Shown here in pieces: positions 1 to 11,429 of a stretch of DNA of 64,000 nt. Origin of the DNA: Saccharum officinarum (lineage: Eukaryota; Streptophyta; Magnoliopsida; Poales; Poaceae). Location of the stretch: assembly GCA_020631735.1 (NCBI GenBank), contig CM036215.1:13852346-13916345 (forward strand), read 5' to 3'. The position numbers were made by a program, and so were the translations under genes. Position 1 is the first letter of the stretch; every line of letters begins with the position of its first letter. The notes beneath the pieces were generated by a model that saw nothing but the letters and a program-made list of their open reading frames with translations, did not search any database and was not told the origin of the DNA.

Positions 1-473
1 ATACTTACCAAGGGTACAAATGGTGTTCATGCTAAGTTCATTGGTGCACCATGGATGGGCTCAAAGAAGAAAGCCATTTGGGTACCAAAGAACTTGGTCA
101 CTAACCTTGGAGGACCCAAACAAATTTGGGTACCTAAAAAGAATTGATCTTGTCTTGTAGGTCAATTACAAAGCCAGAGGAAGGCATTGGGTGCTTGATA
201 GTGGGTGCACTCAACATATGACTGGGGATTCTTGTAATCAATTGATACAAGTCAAAATGGTGGTTTTGATGCTATCACCTTTGGCAACAACAAGAAAGGC
301 AAAGTCAAGGGGCTTAGTAAAATTGCAATCTCCAATGACATGAGCATATCCAATGTGTTGCTAGTTGAGAGCTTGGACTTCAACTTATTGTCAATAGCAC
401 AACTTTGTGATCTTGGTTTCAAATGCATATTTGGTAGTGATGATGTTGTAGTTATTAGTGTTGATGGTCAAAC
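1..473 (+). pseudogene. Gag C-terminus and aspartic protease remnant (Copia element 1)
   Basis: The reading around 188-220 gives WVLDSGCTQHMTGD, the Copia protease active site with catalytic Asp at 197-199. The preceding bases encode a Lys/Trp/Pro-rich stretch (AIWVPKN, QIWVPKKN) typical of the linker between Gag and protease in SIRE elements. A TGA at about 147-149 and frame changes near 240 and 470 break the frame. The downstream part still reads like protease (ISNVLLVESLDFNLLSIAQL). It is non-functional. Family assignment is firm; the exact frameshift positions are estimates. Confidence 0.75.
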
Positions 474-1895
474 ATGATATTCAAAAGATTTAGACATGGT
501 AGCTTATACTTGGTTGACTTCAATGATAGTGAGACACAATTGACTTCATGCTTTCTTAGCAAATCTAGTATGGGTTGGTTGTGGCATAGAAGGCTTGGTC
601 ATGTTGGAATGAAACAATTGAACAAACTTTTAAAGCATGACTTAGTTAGAGGCTTGAAAGATGTCACCTTTGAGAAGGATAAACCTTGTAGTGCTTGTCA
701 AGCCGGCAAACAAGTTGTAAATGCACATCCTAGTAAGAGTGAAATGAGCACATCAAAGGCATTTGAGCTATTACACATGGACTTGTTTTGGCCAACAACA
801 TACACTAGCATTGGTGGCAACAAGTATGGTTTTGTGATTGTTGATGACTACACTAGATATACTTGGGTGTTCTTTCTCTATGACAAGAGTGATGTTTATG
901 ATCTATTCAAATCTTTTGTCAAGAGGGTGCAAAATGAGTTTGAGACTACCATCAAGAAGATTAGAAGTGACAATGGTAGTGAGTTTAAGAACACAAGAAT
1001 TGAAGATTTGTGTGATGATCTTGGTATTGGACATCAATTCTCACCAACATACACTCCTCAATCCAATGGTGTAGTTGAAAGGAAAAATAGAACCTTGATT
1101 GATATGGCTAGATCAATGCTTAGTGAATACAATGTTAGTCATTCATTTTAGAGTGAAGCCATCAACACGGCTTGCTATTGTAGCAACCATTTCTATTGCC
1201 ATGGGAAGCTTGGGAAGACACCATATGAGCAATTAAATGGAAGAAAGCCCAACATTGTATACTTTAGAGTGTTTGGTTGCAAATGCTATATTCTCAAGAA
1301 AGGCACTAGATTGAGCAAGTTTGAAAAGAAATATGATGAAGGATTCTTACTTGGTTATTCTACCACAAGCAAAGCATATAGAGTTTGGAATCTCACAAAT
1401 GGCACCTTGGAAGAAGTTCATGATGTTGAGTTTGATGAAACCCAAGGGTCTCAAAATAAAGCTCAAAACCTTGATGATGTGAGAGGAGATCAATTGTCAA
1501 ATGCAATAAAGAACATGGACATTGGTGATGTTAGGCCAAGGAAAGTTGATGTTGATGATGATATTCATGGGATCAACCAAAGTGTGCAAATTGATACAAA
1601 TCAAGCAAGCTCTAGTGGTACTCATGATGAAGCTAAAGTTCAAGGTCAAACAAGTGGAAGCAATCAACTCCTAATACTCCAACCTACTAGCATTGCAAGA
1701 GATCATCCATTGGACCAAATCATTGGTGGAATTCAAAGTGGTGTTCAAACTAGATCAAGGCTAGCATCGTTTTGTGAGCATTACTCATTTGTGTCACTTG
1801 AAGAACCTAAGAAATTAGAAGATGCTTTGAAGGATTCTGATTGGATAAATGCCATGCATGAAGAACTAAACAACTTTGCTAGAAATCAAGTTTAG
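474..1895 (+). pseudogene. Integrase of Copia element 1 (broken)
   Basis: Integrase inserts the element cDNA into host DNA. The open stretch starting at 474 shows the HHCC zinc site (H38, H43, C72, C75) and a complete catalytic triad D103, D166 and E202 with 35 residues between the last two, as in the DDE family. A TAG at 1149-1151 replaces what is normally Trp. The C-terminal part continues from about 1152 with the GKKPNI-like and FGCKCYILKKG motifs (open from 1269 to 1895) and runs into the acidic linker before reverse transcriptase. A second TAG at 1893-1895 again replaces Trp. Both stops are single transitions, so decay looks recent. Confidence 0.85.
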
Positions 1896-1925
1896 AAACT
1901 TGTTGAGAGGCCAAAGAACTACAAT

Positions 1926-2516
1926 GTGATTGGTACTAAGTGGGTCTTTAGAAACAAACAAGATCAAGATGGCATGGTTGTGAGGAACAAAGCAAGATTA
2001 GTAGCACAAGGATACACTCAAGTTGAGGGTCTTGACTTTGGAGAGACATATGCACCCGTTGCAAGATTGGAGACTATTAGAATCTTATTAGCATATGCTT
2101 GTGCACACAACATCAAGCTCTATTAAATGGATGTCAAGAGTGCATTTCTCAATGGCTACATCAATGAAGAAGTCTATGTTGAGCAACCTCCTGGTTTTGA
2201 AGATGATAAGAAGCTCGACCATGTTTATAAGCTAAAGAAGGCATTGTATGGTTTGAAGCAAGCACCTAGAGCATGGTATGAGAGGTTGAAGGACTTTCTC
2301 CTCTCTAAAGTGTTCAAGATGAGAAAGGTTGACACCACTCTCTTCACCAAGAAGCTTGGAAATGACTTGTTTGTGTTGCAAATCTATGTGGATGACATTA
2401 TCTTTAGATCAACTAACCAAGACTTTTGTGAAGAGTTTGGAAATATGATGGCTAATGAGTTTGAGATGTCTATGCTTGGAGAGCTTAGTTCCTTGGACTT
2501 CAAATCAAGCAAATGA
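1926..2516 (+). pseudogene. Reverse transcriptase of Copia element 1 (broken)
   Basis: The sequence contains the Copia RT blocks [71 protein letters not shown] and the catalytic YVDD at about 2389-2400. A TAA at 2124-2126 interrupts the block before [10 protein letters not shown], where Gln is usual (CAA to TAA). The frame is lost just before the [12 protein letters not shown] motif near 2490-2516, where the downstream RNase H is in another frame. The catalytic residues are intact, but the polyprotein cannot be made whole. Confidence 0.88.
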
Positions 2517-3334
2517 AGAATGACACTTTTGTAAGTCAAGGCAAGTACATCATGGACATGATCAAGAAGTTTGGATTGCAAGATGCTAAGCAAATAAGTA
2601 CACCAATGGGCACTAATGATCAATTAGGTATTGATGATAGTGGAAACATGGTAGATCAAAATCTATACCGGTCTATGATTGGAAGTTTGCTCTATGTCAC
2701 CGCTTCTAGGCCGGATGTGATGTTTAGTGTGTGCAAGTGTGCAAGATATCAAGCTTCACCTAGAGAAAGTCACTTGAAAGTAACCAAGAGGATATTGAGA
2801 TATCTTAAGGGCACTCATGATCTTGGATTATGGTTTCCAAAGGGGTCTAATTTTGAGTTGATTGGATATTCGAATTCCGACTATGGTGGTTGCAAGATTG
2901 ATAGAATGAGCACAAGTGGCACTTGTCAATTTCTTGGAAGGTCTCTTGTTTCATGGTCATCAAAGAAACAAAATAGTGTTGCACTATCTACCGCCGAGGC
3001 CGAATACATTAGTGCCGGTAGTTGTTGTGCACAATTGCTTTGGATGAAGACAACTTTGAATGACTTTGGAATTAAATTCAAGAATGTGCCATTATTTTAT
3101 GACAATGAAAGTGCTATCAAGATGACTCAAAATCCGGTTCAATATTCAAGAACGAAGCACATTGATATAAGGCATCACTTCATAAGAGACCATCAATAAA
3201 AGGGTGATATTAGCATTGAGAGCATTGGCACCGAAAATCAACTAGCCGACATATTCACAAAGCCACTTGATGAAAAGAGATTTTACAAGTTGAAAAATGA
3301 ATTGAACATACTTGACTTCTCCAACTTGAAATGA
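2513..3334 (+). pseudogene. RNase H and end of Pol, Copia element 1
   Basis: This encodes the connection domain and RNase H: YRSMIGSLLYVTASRPDVMF, SDYGGCKIDRMSTSG, ALSTAEAEYISAGSCCAQLLW, YDNESAIKM, RTKHIDIRHHFIRDH and the terminal ADIFTKPLDE. RNase H removes the RNA strand of the replication hybrid. A TAA at 3197-3199 replaces a Gln codon 45 codons before the natural TGA at 3332-3334. It is the best preserved part of this element. Confidence 0.87.
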
Positions 3335-4366
3335 GTGCACCCCCAACATTCTTATATGACATGCCTCTCCTTCAACATTGCAAGGTAAAGTTGTTTGGCA
3401 TATCATTCATACTTTGCTAAGGACATGATTAGAACATATAGACATATTTGCATGACAAATAGGCTCATTCGTGAAAATCAAATAATTTCGATGTATATAT
3501 GGTACCACTATTGCTTCTATGTTTGTTTGATCTAGTGGTAGCATATGACATGTTTGTGGGCTTGCAAACCTAGTGTTGAATCTAGAAAATGAGCTCATGA
3601 TGTGTAATTTAACATGCTCAAGATAACCCTTATACTTTATGAGGTGTGAAGAAGCTTGTGCTTGGATCAAACCAAATTACATATTCTAGGCAAGTGATCT
3701 AGATTGAACCATAATTTGGACTCCCTCATATTGATTGACTTATCTCTCACTAAAACTGGCAACTTTTTGGTGATTGTTGACAAAGGGGAAGAGAAAAGTC
3801 ACAAAGATATTGCAAAGAGGGAGAAAGATATAATAAGGGGGAGAGAAATCAAGGGATTAATTAAAATTGAGCACACAAGTAGGAGGAGCAAGCTCATGAA
3901 TTATTTGTTGCATTTGTATGTGCATTAACATGATGAATTGTTGCATTGCAAAGCTTAAATTCATATTCATGATTGTATGGTGATTGCTAGAAATAGAACT
4001 TGAATGATGATTTGTTGAGAGTAGCTTTACAAGCGGTATCTAGACACCTTTGCTTATAATGTTGGTCTCACGGGGTACTTTAGTGTTTGTGATCTTTACA
4101 AGTGATGTATTACAAGTGGTGTCTAGCTACATCGATGCTAAGGGTGGTATATAAAGGCAACTCCGATTGGTATCACGCTTCAAAGGTCCATTCTATATAC
4201 CTTAGCATCAATTTGATAGTAGTAACTCTCCCAAAATTCAAATCCATACATATGTGCACAATTGAACCAAACTCATGGAAGCACATATGTAGGGGGAGCT
4301 AATACTATTGAAATTGAAAATTGATTTCATTTCATATCTTTGTGATGGTTGTCATCAATTACCAAA
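3335..4366 (+). other. 3' non-coding internal region of Copia element 1
   Basis: There is no credible gene here. The stretch lies between the Pol stop and the polypurine tract. It shares two blocks with the sister element at 10333-11417: one around 3618-3665 (AAGATAACCCTT ... AGGTGTGAAGAAGCTTG) and one around 4153-4190 (AAGGCAACTCCGATTGGTAT and what follows). The small ORFs are AT-rich and have no family motif. Confidence 0.7.
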
Positions 4367-4377
4367 AAGGGGGAGAT
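4362..4377 (+). other. Polypurine tract, element 1
   Basis: The run AAAAAGGGGGAGAT directly precedes the LTR start TGAAAG. It primes plus-strand DNA synthesis. The same tract precedes the 3' LTRs at 11430 and 17390. Confidence 0.85.
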
Positions 4378-6399
4378 TGAAAGCCCAAGTTTGGTTTTTG
4401 TAATTAATCACACCAAGTTGCTAATGTCATGCGTTCAGTGTTTTGAGTTAGGCATAAGCAACACATGTGATGAAGGTGTATGTGGCAAGGAGTGGTGGCC
4501 ACAAGATCGCAAAGAGATGGTGCATGGACACGAAATGATGATCATGGTGAAGATGCACATAAAATGATGGACTTGATGATCAAGTGGAGGAAATGATCTA
4601 AGAGCGCAAGGCAAAGGTATAACCATAGGGTTTTCCTTTTGTCGGTCTAAGATGAGTAGAGAAGTGACTGACCGGATTTAGGATACATAGCCGACTATCA
4701 AGAGGGGCAATCACGGTTAGCTCGGGAATCAAGTGCCACTAGATCAATGTCTTGAGCATATGCATTAGGATCTAGTAGAGAGCTAACATAACGCCTTGAA
4801 AATGTTTGTGAAATGCTAACACACATGCACATGGTGGTGTACACTTGGTGGTGTTAGCACAGTTTGCGAAGGCGGTGGAGTTTAAGCGGTAAAGAGGGGT
4901 TTGGGTTCCTCTCTCCCTCTAGCTGAGCTTGCGAGGCGGGATTCGGCGCTTTTTGGGGAAGTGAAACGCCTATTTTCCACTACGCCGGAAGTTGGAAAAG
5001 AAACGGAGGCGAACGGCGGTGACTGTGGTGACCGGATGCTGCACCGGACACGGTCACGGTTTGACCAGACGCGTCCGGTCAGTTCAACTCGGTGTTGCTA
5101 GGGTTTCTGACCAGACACTGGTCTGGCCTGACTAGCGCAGCCAGTCAGTTCACCTGTGCGCAGAAGAAGAGCGCGCGACCGGCGCGTCCGGTCCCTCATG
5201 GAACCAGAGCGCTTCGGTCAGGCGTCCAAAGGGGCAGAGCATAGCGGAGTGTTGATCGGACGCACAGCACGTCCGGTCACGTGCGATCGGACGCGTCCGG
5301 TTGCGGCGGGAGCTTACTGGACTCTGACCGGATGCCAGGTGCAGCGTGTCCGGTCAAACGCTAGAACGTGTCCGGTCACGACAATGGTAACTTTTGACAC
5401 GCATTGTTCATGCTCGTCCTATAGTGACCGGACGCGTCTAGTGACCCTGACCGGAGCGTCCGGTCAGCTCGTTTTTAACTGCGTCGTCCGATAACGGCTA
5501 GCTGCATACCCCTTCGCTATAAATTGAAGTTGTCTAGGGTTTGAGGGTAACTCTTGCACATTTTGAGACCTAGAGACATCCTTTGAGCTAGAGAACAACT
5601 CCTCCACTCATCTCTTTGCATAGTTGTACATCTTGAGTGAGATTGAGTGAGATTCAAGTGCATTGCTTGAGAGTTGCATTCTAGAGGCACTTGATCTTCG
5701 AGTTGCTGCGGATTTCTTGTTACTCTTCCATGTTTCCCAACACGGTAGATGACATGGAGCAGCGGAGGTTATTGAGCTCACAATTGGAGATTGTTGGAGC
5801 CCTTACCAAGTGTTGTAAGGGGTTCTTGATCCTTTCCCGCGGGAGTTCACAAATTGGATACTCTAGTGGAGCTCGTGGCTTGGAGAATCCCCAACTTGTG
5901 TGCGGTTGCACGGCGCCCGCTGAGGTCTCGACTCTTGATAGTCGATTAGCTCGTGAACCGACAAGTGGGTGCATCGCCACAACGAGGAGTAGCTTGCCGA
6001 GAAGCAAGTGAACCTCGGTAAAAAATCGTGTGTCATCTCTTTGCTGAGGATTTCTCTTGTGGTTGATCATTGTGATTGATTCTTTGAGTGCATTACTTCT
6101 CTACATCTTTGGTATAAGAATCAAGTCACTTGCTTTTTACTTTCTTGTACTAGTCCTAGTGTAGTTTGCTTAGTGTAGCTTTTATCACATAGGAGTAAGT
6201 AGTTTAGTGACTTAGTCTTGTTGGTGTATATTAGAGATCTTAGCCTTGCTTCACTAGAATTGTATAGGTGGCTTGCATAGTGTAGTTGAGCTAGTGCTAG
6301 AATTAGCTTAGCCATCTTTTATACTAATGTGGTTGTTTAGTGAAGCTTGTAGATTTTTAAATAGGCTATTCACCCCCCTCTAGCCATTTGGACCTTACA
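4378..6399 (+). repeat. 3' LTR of Copia element 1
   Basis: This 2022 bp LTR begins TGAAAGCCCAAG after the polypurine tract and ends TTGGACCTTACA. It contains a GC-rich block (about 5040-5480) filled with variants of CGTCCGGTCA in both orientations, a TATA box at 5518 and, near its end, the CTATTCACCCCCCTCTAGCC motif that the LTR ending at 13675 shares. The small ORFs inside are not genes. Confidence 0.88.
5518..5525 (+). promoter_or_regulatory. Putative LTR TATA box, element 1
   Basis: TATAAATT lies just downstream of the CGTCCGGTC-rich block and about 870 bp before the LTR end. The sister LTRs have TATAAATA in the same relative place (12743 and 18269). This supports a role as core promoter for the retroelement RNA. 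Confidence 0.6.
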
Positions 6400-8109
6400 C
6401 AAGCTCAGGATGTTGAGGCTCCACAACCTCCTCCCCAAGTGGTTGATAGAAGAAATTCGTCTTTACTTCAAGCACATCCACAAGATCTCATCATAGGGAG
6501 TCCGTCAAAGGGTGTAATGACTCGCTCTCAAAAACTTGCTTCGTTTGTTGAACATCACTCGTTTGTTTCTTGCATTGATCCTAAGAATGTAGAAGAAACT
6601 CTTCAAGATCCGGATTGGGTGAATGCCATGCATCAGGTGTTGAACAACTTCACTCGTAATGAAGTTTGGACACTTCAAGAGTGACCACAAGATTCAAGAA
6701 TCATTGGAACAAAGTGGGTGTTCTGCAACAAGCAAAATGATCAAGGCATCTTTGTGAGGAACAAGGCAAGGCTAGTTGCAAAGGGGTTCTCTCAAGTTGA
6801 AGGCTTGGATTTTGAAGGGACCTTTGCACCAATTAAAAGACTTGAAGCCATTCGTATCCTCCTTGCATATGCATCACATCATGAAATGAAATTATACCAA
6901 ATGGATGTTAAAAGTGCATTTTTAAATGGCTTCATAAATAAACTAGTCTATGTTGATCAACCTCCCAGGTTTGAAGACCCTAGATATCCTAATCATATTT
7001 ATAGGTTGTCCAATGCGCTATATAGGCTAAAGCAAGCCCAAGAGCTTGGTATGAGCGCCTTCAGGATTTCCTCATTGAGAAGGGCTTCACCATTGATAAG
7101 GTCGACACCACACTATTTACCAAGAAGCTTAATGGAGATATCTTCATTTGTCAAGTATATATTGTTGATATCATATTTGGCTCAACAAATGAAGACTATT
7201 GCAAAGAGTTTGGTGTCGAAGGAGTTCAAGATGTCCATGACTGGAGAGCTTACATTCTTTCTTGGTTTTCAAGTCAAGCAAATGAGAGAAGGAATTTTTA
7301 TTTCTCAAGAAAAGTATACCAAGGATCTTCTCAACAGTTTCAAAATAGATGAATGTAAGCCAATCAAGACGTCTATGCCATCAAATGGACATCTCGACCT
7401 AGATGAGGGAGGTAAATCGGTTGATCAAACTCTCTACCGTTCTATGATTGGTAGCTTGTTATACTTGACCGCATCTAGGCCCGATATCATGTTTAGTGTG
7501 TGTATGTGTGCTAGATTTCAAGCTAATCCTAAGGAAGCTCACTTAGTTGTCGTTAAGAGAATTCTTAGGTACCTTAAGCTCACACCAAGCATTGGTCTTT
7601 AGTATCCCAAAGGAGCTAGATTTCAACTAGTTGGCTATTCTGATTCGGATTATGCTGGTTGTAAAATTGATAGAAAAAGCACATTTGGAGGGTGCCACTT
7701 GCTTGGTAGATCACTACTGTCTTGGACCTTTAAGAAGTAAAATAGTGTGGCCTTGTCCACCGTCGAGGCAGAGTACATTGCCGTGGGTGCTTGTTGTGCA
7801 CAAATCCTTTATATGAAGCAAACTCTTCTAGACTATGGTGTAGTTCTAGAAAAGGTACCTCTTTTATGTGACAACGAGAATGCGGTAAAAATTGCTAATA
7901 ACCTGGTTCAACACTCTCGCACCAAACACATTGATATACGTCATCACTTCCTAAGAGATCATGTTGCTAAGAATGATATTTCACTAGAAGGTGTAAGGAA
8001 GGAAGATCAATTAGCGAATATCTTCACAAAACCGTTGGATGAGGCTATGTTTTGTCAGTTGAGGAATGAGCTCAATGTGCTTGACCTAAGTAACTTCACT
8101 AAAAAATGA
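6400..8109 (+). pseudogene. RT and RNase H of SIRE-type Copia element 2 (broken)
   Basis: This is the right half of a Copia pol, starting in the linker before RT (GVMTRSQKLASFVEHHSFVS) and ending with ANIFTKPLDEAMF and a TGA at 8107-8109. Stops occur at 6682-6684, 7600-7602 and 7738-7740. Between about 7046 and 7215 the reading frame leaves the correct one and then returns, so two compensating indels lie there. Read in the correct frame, the catalytic YVDD has become YIVD, so the first Asp is lost and RT is dead. The left half is separated by the insertion of element 1 at 6399/6400. A sister of elements 1 and 3, but more diverged. Confidence 0.85.
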
Positions 8110-9309
8110 GCTTGTGTTGACCCTTGCATTGCATTGTAATATAAAACATGTTTAATTTTTAGTAATGCACTTAGGGCTTGTCTAACATGGTTAAGATAAC
8201 CCTTGGAACAAGGTGTGAAAAAGCTTAACCTTGGATCAAACTTGACAAGAAACTAGTTTACCTTCTTGTATTGCATTGCATATGTATGTGTGTTGCTTTG
8301 TTGTTTCTTTTCGGTTATCGCTTGAGCATCCACTATGTTCATCCACAAATAGGGGCAACATTTGAAGCTCCTACTGGTTATAAACCCTATTGTGTGGCCA
8401 CATGTTGCTCCTCGCCCATTTCATCGCCTATTTTCTTAAAAAGATCTATAGCCTAAGGCAAAATATTTTAAAAATTTTGAGGGTTTGAGAGGGGTCTCTC
8501 ATATCTGTCCCAATTGGTGCTTATTTGGGTCTTATTGAAGTTAGGACTTGATTGGGAGAAAGCGTCGTGAAGTTTAGAGGAGGAACCGTTGTTGAATGAG
8601 CACCGCACGCTGAGCTAGACTCACCAGCGCGTCCGGTCAGTACTGGATGAAGGAACAAGTGCAGAGTGTACACCTGACGATGAACAGTGTTCTAGGTGCG
8701 TCTGGTGTATGACTTGCAACATTGCACCAACGCATCCGATCAGTACAAGATGGCGAACAATGAATGCACCAGACTTCGAGCTACGTCCGACCAGCTAGCA
8801 TTGGACATGTCTGGTTGCGTCGAGAGCATCCTTGGACCTCTCTGTTCCACACCGGACGCCAAGCAGTAGCGTCAGGTGCGTCCGGTCGAAACAGTGAAGG
8901 CACAGTGATTTTCTCTCTTCTCTATCTGACGCGTAGGGCCCATCTCTGTTTTTGGCAACTGCATGTGTCTGCTCTCTTTTGTCTGACCACCCAGGCCCGC
9001 TTCCTTTCCTCTCCTCATTTGGCAACCACTCGTGCCCATGCCTTCCTCCGTACGCCGTGCCGCCACGTAAACCCTAGCCACCGCCGCACCATCCCCTCAG
9101 GCTGTTGCACCATTGCCACCCTCACCGTAGTCGTGCCTCGCCCCCATGCTACCTCTCCGCCACCGCGTGCGCACTCCCTCGCCACACCTGTGCTCACCAT
9201 GCCCACGACCGCATCACGCCGATGTCGAGCTCGCCGTTGCCATTATTGGAGGCCGCCGCACCGACCTCGCCATCATTCTCCTCCGCTCAGGCGATCGCTA
9301 GCGCACCTC
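8110..9309 (+). other. Post-pol spacer of Copia element 2, left part
   Basis: There is no convincing gene here. The first 140 bp keep the conserved SIRE post-pol block (AAGATAACCCTT ... AGGTGTGAAAAAGCTTAACC, 8190-8240). From about 8600 CGTCCGGTC-type motifs appear, and 8990-9309 is C-rich and exon-like (AAACCCTAGCCACCGCCGC). Because the sequence resumes at 13681 and leads to the env-like ORF and a 3' LTR, I infer that it is the long spacer of element 2. An independent LTR fragment is possible. Confidence 0.5.
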
Positions 9310-9314
9310 CCCTG
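9310..9314. repeat. Left target-site duplication CCCTG of Copia element 3
   Basis: CCCTG directly precedes the LTR start TGAAAG at 9315 and recurs at 13676-13680 directly after the LTR end TTACA. The five-base length is right for an LTR retrotransposon, so both outer ends of element 3 are original. Confidence 0.9.
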
Positions 9315-10023
9315 TGAAAGTCCCTAGTTTGGTTTTGGCTAATTGATAAAACCTAGGACTAACCTTTGTATCTAAGTGGATGATTTAGATAAAGGTGGTC
9401 ATTGAATATGAGACATGACATTGACTCATGTGACCAAGATGATGAAGACCAAGATGATGCTTGGCTCGATGGACCGGTTTTGAAGGTGAAGGGCAAGTCG
9501 AGGCTTCGAAGCGAAGGACCATGCGATGGTGAAGCTTGAGCAAGACTTGGCCCCGACGGACCGATGCAACGGTGAAGAGCAAGTGAATTCAAGGTCGATG
9601 GATCGAGACGGTCATGTGATGATATGAAGTGGATCATATCTTTTGGAAAAAACAAAATGGGCTCAAGGCAAAGGTATAACCATAGGGCCATTTTGTTTTG
9701 CACTCAAGACACCATAGAGGGTGTGAGTTGTTTAGGATCAATAGCCGAACTATTAAGAGGGGAAGTCTTATCGGTTATTCGACGCACGGGTGCCACTAGG
9801 TGAATTCATGAAGTGCATTGCATGTAGGGCCTAGTGTGCTAACTGGAAAACCTTCGAAAATGATTATGAAAATGCTAACACACGTGCACAAGGTGGCGAT
9901 CACTTGTTGGTGTTGGCACATTTACGAAGGTGTTGGAGTTTTGAGTGGTAGAGAGGGTTTGGGTCTCTCTCTCCCTCCCGCCGAGCTTGCGAGCGTGGGA
10001 TTCAGGCGTTTTTGAGGAGTTGT
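9315..10023 (+). repeat. Truncated 5' LTR of element 3
   Basis: It matches the first 0.7 kb of the 3' LTR at 11430-12138 with few differences, then breaks at GAGGAGTTG. The CGTCCGGTC block, TATA box and LTR end are missing, so the copy has no normal 5' promoter. Confidence 0.9.
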
Positions 10024-10332
10024 TGTGCACAATTACTATGGATAAAATCAACTTTGAAGGATTATGGCCTCAACTTCAAGAATGTGCCATTGCTATGTGA
10101 TAATGAAAGTGCAATCAAGATGATACAAAACCCGGTTCAACATGGAAGGACTAAGCATATTGACATAAGGCATCATTTCATTAGAGATCATCAACAAAAG
10201 GGAGATATTGCCATTGAAAGTGTTGGCACCGATGATCAACTTGCCGATATTCTCACCAAGCCACTTGATGAAAAGAGGTTTTGCAAGCTAAGAAATGAGT
10301 TGAACATTCTTGATTTCTCAAACATGAGTTGA
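10024..10332 (+). pseudogene. RNase H C-terminal fragment, element 3
   Basis: An uninterrupted reading of about 100 residues corresponds to the last part of Copia RNase H: CCAQLLWIKSTLKDYG, CDNESAIKM, TKHIDIRHHFIRDHQQKG, ADILTKPLDEKRF, ending at TGA 10330-10332. It aligns with 3023-3334 of element 1 but carries no internal stop. It has no start of its own; the upstream sequence is LTR joined by deletion. Confidence 0.88.
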
Positions 10333-11417
10333 ATGCACCGCACCCACTTATTGACATGCCTCTCCTTCGACATTGCAAGGTAAAGTTGATTGACATGTCA
10401 TTCATCCTATGCTAAGGACTTGCTAGAGCATGTAGACATAATAAGTGGTACGCATGAGCATTCGTGATAAATCAAATAAATTTGATGGATATATGTTACC
10501 ACTATTGCTTCTATGCTTATTTTGATCTAGTGGTGGCATATGACATGTTTGTGAGCTTGCAAGCCTAGTGTTGAATCTAGAAGATTTGCTATAAGTGTTT
10601 AATTCAACATAGGCAAGATAACCCTTGTTATGAGGTGTGAAGAAGCTTGACTTTGGTTCAAAACGAATTAAATATCTTTGGCAAGTGTTCTAGGTTGAAT
10701 CAAATTTGATAAATTCTAACCTACTCCATCAAACATTGTTTTTCTCTCCACAATTTGATCCCATTTTTGGGTAAGTTGTTGACAAAGGGGGAGAGAAAAA
10801 GATGATTCAACATGATAAAGGGGTAAATAAAATTTTGATGCACACAAGTAGGGGGAGCAAGCTCATAAACAAAGTTGTTGCATTTGTTTGTGCATTCTCA
10901 TATGACTTGCTCACTGCACATGTATTTAAATTCAATATACATGCTTGTGTGGTGCAATGCTAGTATAGAACTTGAATGATGAAATGATCTACTAGCATGC
11001 ATATGAATAGTTTACATGTGGTATCTAGACGTGCCTTAAACTTTACAAGTGGTCCAAGAACCTTTACTATAATGTTGATCTCACGGGGTTCTTGAGTTGT
11101 GATGGATGTCTAGTTACTTCATGATGCTAAGGATGGTGTAAAAGGCAACTCCGATTGGTATCACGCTTCAAAGGTCTATTTCTTACACCTTAGCATCATT
11201 TTGGTAGAATTACTCTCTCAACACTTCTATCCATGCATATGTGCAAAGCTTTCAATCTAAACTCTATGCACATATGTAGGGAGAGCTAATGCTACCAAAA
11301 TCGAGCTTATGATAATTGTCCAAACTTTACTTATGAGAAAAATGATTGGACAAGTATGACAAGTTCAAAACTTTTATTATCAAAATCATCTTTGTGAGGG
11401 TTGTCATCAATTACCAA
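10333..11417 (+). other. 3' non-coding internal region of element 3
   Basis: This AT-rich spacer parallels 3335-4366 and shares the AAGATAACCCTT ... AGGTGTGAAGAAGCTTG block (10612-10650) and the AAGGCAACTCCGATTGGTAT block (about 11140-11178). I see no gene in it. The polypurine tract at 11416-11429 ends it. Confidence 0.7.
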
Positions 11418-11429
11418 AAAGGGGGAGAT

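Larger units (their letters stand above)
1..6399 (+). mobile_element. SIRE/Maximus-type Copia retrotransposon 1, 5' part outside window
   Basis: The element enters the window within its gag/protease region. It continues through integrase, reverse transcriptase and RNase H (Copia order), a 1 kb non-coding tail, a polypurine tract and a complete 3' LTR. The domain order, the tract AAAAAGGGGGAGATTG and the LTR ends TGAAAG and CTTACA fit the SIRE lineage. Pol is broken by several nonsense changes and frameshifts. Immediately after the LTR the sequence resumes in the pol of another SIRE element, so this copy is nested in it. The base run CAAGC at 6400-6404 is the expected right target-site duplication, but its partner lies outside the window. 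Confidence 0.85.
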
